Of a DNA stretch of 64,000 bases, positions 57,967-64,000 are shown one piece after another (position 1 is the stretch's first letter; each line of letters begins with the position of its first letter). The notes beneath the pieces were generated by a model. It ran no database searches, was not told the origin of the DNA, and saw only the letters and a program-made list of their open reading frames with translations. Source of the DNA: Nocardia albiluteola (GTDB lineage Bacteria > Actinomycetota > Actinomycetes > Mycobacteriales > Mycobacteriaceae); NCBI RefSeq assembly GCF_018860155.1, contig NZ_JAHKNI010000001.1, positions 261,333 through 325,332 on the forward strand, read 5' to 3'. The position numbers and the translations under genes are program-made.

Positions 57967-58943
57967 GACACACGCACCCGGGGATCGAGCATCGCGTACA
58001 CGATGTCCGACAGGAGGCCGGATATCAGGATCACCAGGCCGGCGAACACCGTGGCGGTGACCACGATGTAGAGGTCCTGGGCGTTGATCGCGTCCACCAG
58101 CCATTCACCGACGCCGTGCCACCCGAAGATCTTCTCGGTGAACACCGCGCCGGTGATCACGCCGCCCAGGCCGTAGGCGAACAGCGTCGCCATCGGGATC
58201 AGGGCGGTGCGCAGGCCGTGCTTGTACAGCGCGCGCTTGCGCGTGAGGCCCTTGGCGCGCGCGGTGCGGATGAAATCGCTCTGCAGCACATCGAGCATCG
58301 CGTTGCGCTGATAGCGGCTGTAACCGGCCATCGAGCCGAGGGCCAGGCCGAGGGTCGGCAGCACCATATGCTGTGCGCGGTCGACGATCTGGTTCCACAA
58401 CCCGTTCACCGCCGCGGCCGAGGTTTCACCGGTATAGAGGAATATCTGCTGCCCGGCGGCCAGATTGATCTGCAGCGCACCGTATTTCAGCAGGGTCGCC
58501 AGCAGGAAGATCGGCGTGCTGAGCAGCAGCATGGATACGATCGTGGTGAAGTAATCGCTGAACCGGTATTGCCGGATCGCGCCCGCCGCTCCGATGAGCA
58601 CCCCGAGTATCGTGCCGACCACCGACCCGATTACCAGCAGTCGCAGGCTCACCCCGATCCGGCGGCCCAGCTCCTGAGTCACGGGCTGCCCGGCCAGGGT
58701 CTTGCCGAAGTCGCCGTGCAGCACCACGCCCTTCACCCAGGTGCCGTAGCGGGGCAGGATCGGCTCGTTGAGGTGGAGCTCCGCGGCCTTGGCGTCGATG
58801 ACCGACTGGGGCGGGCGGGGGCTGCGCTGCTCGAGGCTGTCCAGGGGATGAAACGTGAGCGATGCCAGCGCGAACGTCAGGAATGACGCGAGCACCAGTA
58901 GCACGACGTAATTCGCCGCGCGTCGCAGCAGAAAGCCGGTCAT
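57963..58943 (-). CDS. ABC transporter permease, DppB type
   Basis: 326 residues from ATG 58943. First gene of the operon. Six helices; start FLLRRAANYVVLLVLASFLT, the DppB-type outside loop with VVLHGDFGKTLAGQPV, and the EAA loop DFIRTARAKGLTRKRALYKHG. With the DppC-type partner it forms the channel. The order on the minus strand is B - mini-ORF - C - ATPase - SBP2 - cassette - SBP1 - membrane protein. The 152-base gap to 59096 holds the promoter. Confidence 0.93.
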   Translation of the reverse strand: MTGFLLRRAANYVVLLVLASFLTFALASLTFHPLDSLEQRSPRPPQSVIDAKAAELHLNEPILPRYGTWVKGVVLHGDFGKTLAGQPVTQELGRRIGVSLRLLVIGSVVGTILGVLIGAAGAIRQYRFSDYFTTIVSMLLLSTPIFLLATLLKYGALQINLAAGQQIFLYTGETSAAAVNGLWNQIVDRAQHMVLPTLGLALGSMAGYSRYQRNAMLDVLQSDFIRTARAKGLTRKRALYKHGLRTALIPMATLFAYGLGGVITGAVFTEKIFGWHGVGEWLVDAINAQDLYIVVTATVFAGLVILISGLLSDIVYAMLDPRVRVS

Positions 58944-59095
58944 CAGTCCCCTCGGGTCGGTTACTAGCCCCCGATCATAGGGACAGAAGCTCGAGCGGGC
59001 GTGTTACGCACGGTGCCTGGTGAACACTATTCCGCGATATTCTGCGGGGATCGTCACCGCGAGCAGTACGGTGGCCGGGACAAGGGGGCCGATCG

Positions 59096-59857
59096 ATGAG
59101 TTATCAGCCATATCCGGGGCAATATCAGCCGTATCCACAGCAGAACGCCAGTGGCGGAACGGCGATCGCGGCGGGCGTGCTGGCATCCCTCGGAGCGGTC
59201 GGACAGGTGTTCGGCGGGCTCGTGCAAGTGGTGCTGGCCACGACCCAGGGCAACGAGATCGACGGCATGTACAACATCTCGTGGTATCCGGCCTACATGC
59301 TGGTGATCGGGGCGCTCGCAGTGGTCTGCGGTGCGCTGCTCGCGATGGGGGCGATAGGACTGTTCCGGCGCTCGCAGATGGGGCGGATGCTGGTCCTCGC
59401 GGGCTGCGCGCTGGCGATCCTGATCGGGATCGCCGGGATCGGCGTGGCGATAACGGGCGGAGTGGTCGTGAGCGCCTCGGGCAGGCTCGGGCTCGTCGGC
59501 GGTTCGTTCGGGCTGGTGTTCCCCATCGCCACGATCGTGCTGACGGTGCTGCCCGCAACCACCCGCTGGCTGGCGCAGGCGCCGGTGCAGCAACTCACCT
59601 CGCCGCCCGGGGGTGCCGCCCCGGCTCCGCCCGCGAGCCCCGTTCCCACTGCGGGCGGGCCGGTTCCGAATCCCGGTCCCGCGGCGCCGCCGGGCGCACA
59701 GCCGTGGGTACCGGGCGCCTTGCCGCCGTATCCGGCGCAGCCCGCGTCGCCGCCGAACGGTCCGGCGCCGTACTCCGCCGCGCCGACGCCCTTCCCCGCC
59801 GCGCCTCCGGTCGCCGGCGCGGCGGACGACAGCCCCTGGCGGCGTCCCGAATTGTGA
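59096..59857 (+). CDS. Membrane protein with Pro-rich tail
   Basis: 253 residues from ATG 59096. A short Tyr/Pro/Gln head (MSYQPYPGQYQPYPQQNASG), four helices (AIAAGVLASLGAVGQVFGGL, MLVIGALAVVCGALLAMGAI, MLVLAGCALAILIGIAGIGV, GGSFGLVFPIATIVLTVLP) and a long Pro/Ala tail ending SPWRRPEL. No family role known. The next gene follows after about 37 bases. Confidence 0.75.
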   Translation: MSYQPYPGQYQPYPQQNASGGTAIAAGVLASLGAVGQVFGGLVQVVLATTQGNEIDGMYNISWYPAYMLVIGALAVVCGALLAMGAIGLFRRSQMGRMLVLAGCALAILIGIAGIGVAITGGVVVSASGRLGLVGGSFGLVFPIATIVLTVLPATTRWLAQAPVQQLTSPPGGAAPAPPASPVPTAGGPVPNPGPAAPPGAQPWVPGALPPYPAQPASPPNGPAPYSAAPTPFPAAPPVAGAADDSPWRRPEL

Positions 59858-59894
59858 TTACATCCGGACCCGCATTTCGGGCAGGATGGAATGG

Positions 59895-60725
59895 GTGACT
59901 CGCCTGCACCTGCCGAAACCGAAGATGGTCGCCACCGACGTCGACGGCACGCTGATCGACGAGGACGAGCAGGTGACCCCGCGCACCCGCGCCGCGGTGG
60001 CGGCCCTGGTCGCCGACGGGGTGCAGTTCGTGCTCGCCACCGGGCGCCCGCCGCGCTGGATCGATCCCGTCGTCGAGGGGCTGGGTTTCGCGCCGCTGTG
60101 CGTCTGCGGCAACGGAGCGGTGATCTACGACAGCGCCTCGGATCGCATCCTGCACAACAGCTCCCTGGACGTGGCCAGCCTGGCCGCGCTGGCCGAGCTC
60201 GCCGAGCGGGTGCTGCCCGGCTGCGGGCTTGCCGCCGAGCGGGTGGGTGAGAGCGCGCACGACGCCGCGACCCCGCAATTCGTGAGTTCGCCCGAGTATG
60301 AACATGCCTGGCTCAACCCCGACGACACCCAGGTCGCCCGCGCCGAGGTCGTCGCGGCCCCGGCCATCAAGATGCTGATCCGACTACCCGGTGCGACCAG
60401 CGCCGACATGCACGCCGCGCTGGCGCCGCACCTCGACGACCGTGCCGATGTCACCTATTCGACCAACAACGGGCTGATCGAACTGTCCGCTCCCGGCGTC
60501 ACCAAGGCCTCCGGGCTGGCCTTCGTCGCCGAGCGGGTGGGCGTGGAATACAGCGCTATCCTCGCTTTCGGCGATATGCCCAATGATGTCTCGATGCTCC
60601 GCCTGGCCGGGTACGGCGTCGCGATGGGCAACGGCCACCCCGATGCCCGTGCCGCCGCCGACGAGGTGACGGAGTCGAACTCCGCCGACGGAGTGGCACG
60701 GATTCTCGAGCGCTGGTGGAGCTGA
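59895..60725 (+). CDS. HAD-superfamily hydrolase, Cof type
   Basis: 276 residues from GTG 59895 (AGGA 8 bases upstream; ATG 59886 is also possible). DVDGTLIDEDE holds the nucleophile Asp, FVLATGRPPR motif II Thr, and AFGDMPNDVSML the Mg2+ Asp pair. Cof-like phosphatases act on sugar phosphates, phosphoglycolate or cofactors. It corresponds to mycobacterial Rv3813c. It converges on the amidase gene with a 10-base gap. Confidence 0.9.
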   Translation: MTRLHLPKPKMVATDVDGTLIDEDEQVTPRTRAAVAALVADGVQFVLATGRPPRWIDPVVEGLGFAPLCVCGNGAVIYDSASDRILHNSSLDVASLAALAELAERVLPGCGLAAERVGESAHDAATPQFVSSPEYEHAWLNPDDTQVARAEVVAAPAIKMLIRLPGATSADMHAALAPHLDDRADVTYSTNNGLIELSAPGVTKASGLAFVAERVGVEYSAILAFGDMPNDVSMLRLAGYGVAMGNGHPDARAAADEVTESNSADGVARILERWWS

Positions 60726-60735
60726 AGGGTAAGGG

Positions 60736-63399
60736 TTACGGGCCGCCGGTGGGGTTCGGCGTCGGACCGGCCTGGGCGATCGGGTTGCCGGTCTCGCTGT
60801 AGATCTTGTACAGCGTCGTAACGAGTCCCGTGATCGTGTTCACGATCAGCGAGCCGTTCTGGAAGTCGCTGCGCATGCCGTCCGGGATCGGGTAGGCGTC
60901 CTTCAGCGGCAGGCCCAGTAGGCCGGCGTCGCCGCCGAGTTGGATGAAGCGGTCCAGGAGGCGGCCGGCCAGCTCGATGATGGTGCCGTCCGGGGCGGCA
61001 TAGACGTAGCCGTTGACGAATCTCGCCACCTGGCCGCCGTTGGGCGTCGGCCGCGGCTCGGCGGCGACCGCGCCCAGGTGGCTGTTCGGGCCGCCCTGTG
61101 CGGCCCAGTATTTCGCGACCGCATTGTGGTCGACCATGCCGAGCAGCTTGGTGGTCAGGGACGCCAGCGTGGCGATATCGTCCTGGGTGCGCTGGGATTT
61201 CGGTGTCGTGCCCGAATTCTGGGTACCCGCACCGGTATTGGTTGTGAGGGCCGAGTTGCCGCTGGGTGCAGCGGCTTTCGCATCGGTGCCGGGATTCGTG
61301 TCGACCGCCCCGGCCGTCTGCGCGGCGATCGTGCGGATGCGGTCCATCATCGCGTAGGCGGCGTCGCCGGGACAGGTCGTCCGCCCGACATCGCGGTGTG
61401 CGAAGACGATCGGCAGCTTCACCGCCTGGCCCTGGTTGTACTTGCTGTACTGGGTGCCCTCGGAATACATGGTCGTGGTGCCCTGCGGGTTCAGCCCGGC
61501 CATCCTGGCGCGCCAGCCGATGAACTGCCCGAGCGCCTGGATCGCCGCATCGCTGGGAGTCTGGGTTTGGTAGTCGCCCATCAGCGCCACACCCGAGGTG
61601 TTCTCGTTGAAGCCGCCCGCGTGCGCGCCCTCGACCGGTTTGTCCAGCCCGCCGGCGCGGCCCTCGAAGATCTGGCCGTACTTGTCGACCAGCGCGTTGT
61701 ATCCGATGTCGCACCAGTGCAACGTCTTTGCGTGATAGGCGTAGATGGCGCGCACGATGCCCGCGGACTCGGCCTGGGTGTAGTCGTTGCGACCGTCCGT
61801 GTGGTGCACGGTGATGCCGCCGAGGCCGTCGTCGTAGGTGGGCTTGTCACACAGCAGCGAGGGATCCGCGCCCCACTCGGCGCGGGTGATCACCTTCGGC
61901 CCGCCGCCGGGCAGCGGCGTGGCGACGGTGGACAGGGCCGCATCCGCGGCGACGCGGCCCGGATCGATCAGCACGGCAGAGAGATCCGGCGATCCGATCA
62001 GCTCGGGATCGTCCGAGCGCGCCGGGGTCACGCCGGGCGGCACGGTGCCGGAGGCCTTGTGCGTCACCAGGACCTGCACGGCCCTGGTGAGGCCGACGTA
62101 GATCGGCTCGGTGCCGGCCCTGTCGGTCGAGCCGTGGTCGTTGCCGCCGGTGTCGACCCGTGACGTGGGATACCAGGGACCCCAGCCGTCATCGGCATTG
62201 CGCGACCGGATCAGCGCGTTGGTGCCGTCCATATCCTTCGCGGTGAGCGCGACCATGCTGAAGGGCTTGTCCCGGGTGAGCTCTTTGACCTCGGCCCCGA
62301 CCTTGCCGCTCAGGTCGGGCGCGACCGCACCCCGCGCGAGTGCCGGGGCGTTGGGGTCGGCTCCGGGAATTACCGCCGGTGCCGGGTCGGCGGCGGGTGA
62401 AGCGGCCGGTGCGGGGGCGGCCGCGGCGGGCGCGGGTACGGACGGGGCAGCTGGGGCAACGCCCGGAAGTTGTGGTGCCGCAGGGCTTTCCGGTGCCGCG
62501 GGGAGCTGGGGTGTGTAGGCGCCCAGCGGTGCGGCCTGGGGCTGGGCGATCGACCTTGCCTGCGGTGCGGCGGGACTCTGCGTGCGAGCCGGTACCGGGG
62601 GCGCGGCGGGAGCATGCGGGGTGCCGGGGGCCTGCGGTGCGCTTGGAGCCGGGGCGGCGCCGGGCTGGAGTTGGGAGCGACCGGGAGCTTGTGGGACGGG
62701 TTGCGTCCGCGGTGTGGCAGGACTCTGGGCGTTGGGTTGTGCTGCCGGGGCGGCCGGTGCCTGGGGAGCGGCGGGGGCCTGCGAGTTGGGTTGGGGCGCA
62801 CCGGGATTCTGTGCACCGAGCTGGCCCTGGGGTGCCGGGGACTGCGCGCCGGGCTGGGTCGCTGCCGGGGCTTGGACGCCCGGTTGCGTCTGCAGTGTGC
62901 TCGGCGGCGGGGTGCCGGGGGACTGCGATGCGCCGGGGAGCTGGACGCCGGGCAGCAGCTGCGGTGCGGCGGGGGGCTGCATTCCGGGCTGGTGAAGCGG
63001 TGCGAACGAGCCCTGCGGCGCGGGCTGGCTCGGCGAGCCCGCCTGCGGCTGGTTGAACTGGGGGAGCGGGATCGATGCGGGGAGCTGCACGCCGGGCGGC
63101 AGTGGCAGCCCCTGGGGGATCTGCACGGACTTCGGCAGCGGTAGCTGACGTAGGTCGGACAGATGCAGGTCCGGCAGGTTCAGGCCGGTCAGCTCGCGCA
63201 GCGGCAGCACCACGTCCGGGGCCTGGGCGAGCCCGATCTCGACGAGTTGCGCCGGAATAGCCGCAAGATCGCTGTTATCCGTATTGCGGTATTCGACCCG
63301 TTCCGGCATGGCGAGCGCGGCCAGTGGCGCGGCCACCGCCAGTGTGGTGACAACCGGCAGGACGAACGATCGTTTCGGTCTGCGGTGCGGCACGAGCAT
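60736..63399 (-). CDS. Secreted PGRP-type N-acetylmuramoyl-L-alanine amidase with LGFP repeats
   Basis: 887 residues from ATG 63399. Signal peptide (RSFVLPVVTTLAVAAPLAAL). About residues 85-340 are very rich in Pro/Ala/Gln. Then come a conserved domain (KDMDGTNALIRSRNADDGWG), the amidase/PGRP domain (ITRAEWGADPSLLCD, VHHTDGRNDY, FAHRDVGRTTCPGD: zinc His and Cys), and C-terminal LGFP-like repeats (WAAQGGPNSHLGAVAAE, IQLGGDAGLLGLPLKDAYPI). LGFP repeats bind the cell wall. It is Rv3811-like but with a much larger low-complexity region. It should cut the amide link of peptidoglycan. Confidence 0.9.
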   Translation of the reverse strand: MLVPHRRPKRSFVLPVVTTLAVAAPLAALAMPERVEYRNTDNSDLAAIPAQLVEIGLAQAPDVVLPLRELTGLNLPDLHLSDLRQLPLPKSVQIPQGLPLPPGVQLPASIPLPQFNQPQAGSPSQPAPQGSFAPLHQPGMQPPAAPQLLPGVQLPGASQSPGTPPPSTLQTQPGVQAPAATQPGAQSPAPQGQLGAQNPGAPQPNSQAPAAPQAPAAPAAQPNAQSPATPRTQPVPQAPGRSQLQPGAAPAPSAPQAPGTPHAPAAPPVPARTQSPAAPQARSIAQPQAAPLGAYTPQLPAAPESPAAPQLPGVAPAAPSVPAPAAAAPAPAASPAADPAPAVIPGADPNAPALARGAVAPDLSGKVGAEVKELTRDKPFSMVALTAKDMDGTNALIRSRNADDGWGPWYPTSRVDTGGNDHGSTDRAGTEPIYVGLTRAVQVLVTHKASGTVPPGVTPARSDDPELIGSPDLSAVLIDPGRVAADAALSTVATPLPGGGPKVITRAEWGADPSLLCDKPTYDDGLGGITVHHTDGRNDYTQAESAGIVRAIYAYHAKTLHWCDIGYNALVDKYGQIFEGRAGGLDKPVEGAHAGGFNENTSGVALMGDYQTQTPSDAAIQALGQFIGWRARMAGLNPQGTTTMYSEGTQYSKYNQGQAVKLPIVFAHRDVGRTTCPGDAAYAMMDRIRTIAAQTAGAVDTNPGTDAKAAAPSGNSALTTNTGAGTQNSGTTPKSQRTQDDIATLASLTTKLLGMVDHNAVAKYWAAQGGPNSHLGAVAAEPRPTPNGGQVARFVNGYVYAAPDGTIIELAGRLLDRFIQLGGDAGLLGLPLKDAYPIPDGMRSDFQNGSLIVNTITGLVTTLYKIYSETGNPIAQAGPTPNPTGGP

Positions 63400-63625
63400 C
63401 TCCCATTCAGGTAGAACCGGCGACCGTCAGCAGGAGGAGATGGTTGATTCCTGACGGATCTGGCGTCACACTAGTCCCAACTGTCACAAATCTAAACCTT
63501 ATGTAGAGGCTTATGTAGGATAACTCGAATGTAGCTTTCGGATAGCCGTCCAGCGGGTCGGGGTTCCGATCAGAAACGTGATCGCCTCGGTCGGTCCGGT
63601 CCGCGGAAGCCGTGGGGAGTGCACG

Positions 63626-64000
63626 ATGACACGCACGAAACGTCGAGGGATTGCCGCGCTGCGGCGCGGGGAGCTACTACGAAGACGGTGGCATCGGCGT
63701 GTCGCGGTGGTGAGCGTGGTCGTCGTCGCGACGTCGGCCGGCGGTGTCGCCCTGTACTGGGCGTGGCCGCACGGCGATCCGGTCCGACCGGCCGCCGGGG
63801 TCAGCGAGGGACACGGCCGCGGCATGAGCCAGCTCGGCGCGTTCGGCAAGGCTCAGTCGGGCATGAGTGCCATGAATATCCTGCAGTACTACTACCCGGG
63901 GGCCCAGCCGGCCACGATCGCGCCGACGCGAGTGCGGGTGCGGCTGATGGGACAGGACAGCCAGCCCCTCGCCGTCTACTCCGATTCCGGCCTGACCGTC
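63626..64000 (+). CDS. SpoIID/LytB-domain protein, N-terminal part
   Basis: The frame runs from ATG 63626 (GGGGAG 7 bases upstream) off the right edge, 125 codons. A basic head MTRTKRRGIAALRRGELLRR, one helix (VAVVSVVVVATSAGGVALYW), then GVSEGHGRGMSQLGAFGKAQ, the start motif of SpoIID/LytB proteins, and MNILQYYYPGAQ. These proteins bind or cut stripped glycan strands. It is divergent from the amidase gene, so both may serve cell-wall turnover. The catalytic part lies outside the window. Confidence 0.85.
   Translation, partial: MTRTKRRGIAALRRGELLRRRWHRRVAVVSVVVVATSAGGVALYWAWPHGDPVRPAAGVSEGHGRGMSQLGAFGKAQSGMSAMNILQYYYPGAQPATIAPTRVRVRLMGQDSQPLAVYSDSGLTV

Noticed and set aside
60660..60690. A GGAGTCGAACTCC string like the 3' part of a tRNA
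   Set aside because: It is inside the HAD gene in frame and no cloverleaf can be drawn. I found no tRNA or rRNA in the window.

Overview
The window is high-GC actinobacterial DNA, most likely from a Nocardia or a close relative in Mycobacteriales. The reasons are the family content: a cutinase-like secreted lipase, a PE/PPE/EspG triad, LysX, F420-type LLM oxidoreductase, a DUF6474-like protein, DUF5926, a DUF4328 protein with zinc ribbon, Rv3811-like amidase with LGFP repeats, and many GTG/TTG starts. The order gltB-gltD ... sodA ... DUF4328/GDPD ... DUF2470 ... pheA-phosphatase ... zincin-septum protein-serS ... tandem acyltransferases ... HAD-amidase follows, as I remember it, the Mycobacterium tuberculosis block Rv3859c to Rv3811, broken up by lineage-specific insertions.

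Layout. 1-4.9 kb: 3' end of gltB, gltD, and a cutinase-like enzyme. 4.9-7.8 kb: a divergent LLM oxidoreductase/LysR pair flanked by two paralogous small secreted Trp/His/Gly-rich proteins, each beside a look-alike terminator hairpin. 7.9-12.9 kb: histidine phosphatase, lysX, an S4 RNA-binding protein and RraA. 13-16.6 kb: a copper-type cluster (CopD, CopC, YcnI, a Met-containing membrane protein) and a coiled-coil protein. 16.7-20.9 kb: a 77-bp tandem repeat, a RecB-like nuclease and htpG. 21-24.4 kb: SDR, TetR, and a TMEM165-family transporter behind a manganese (yybP-ykoY) riboswitch. 24.7-26.4 kb: superoxide dismutase and an msrA relic that has lost its catalytic core. 26.9-31.8 kb: rhodanese, DUF4328 protein, GDPD, YrdB-like protein, DUF5926, CPBP protease. 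31.8-35.5 kb: a divergent pair sharing an IdeR/DtxR-like iron box, a repeat-rich non-coding stretch, then pheA and a phosphatase. 35.7-38.1 kb: PE-PPE-EspG. 38.2-43.2 kb: zincin, septum-formation protein, serS and a frameshifted GGDEF/EAL protein. 43.2-49.6 kb: MBL-Rieske protein, lipoprotein, two acyltransferases, AraC regulator, NmrA-like protein. 49.8-50.8 kb: an agmatine deiminase whose catalytic Cys position is Ser. 50.9-58.9 kb: a peptide/nickel-type ABC transporter operon with two binding proteins. 59-64 kb: membrane protein, HAD phosphatase, PGRP amidase and the start of a SpoIID/LytB protein.

The strongest unusual signal is a family of short cassettes that encode a 26-codon mini-ORF (VTERSEG...SASEVEL) whose start and stop form GTGA overlaps with its neighbours. 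One 77-bp copy sits exactly between the two permease genes of the ABC operon, three copies stand in tandem at 16.69-16.92 kb, and a divergent copy lies between the two binding-protein genes. The design matches the mycobacterial interspersed repetitive units (MIRUs). Other points worth a second look are the in-frame internal deletion of msrA, the Cys-to-Ser change in agmatine deiminase, the split EAL protein, three operator-like repeats before yrdB, a DnaA-box cluster away from oriC, and a duplicated gltB tail forming an ORF that bridges gltB and gltD.
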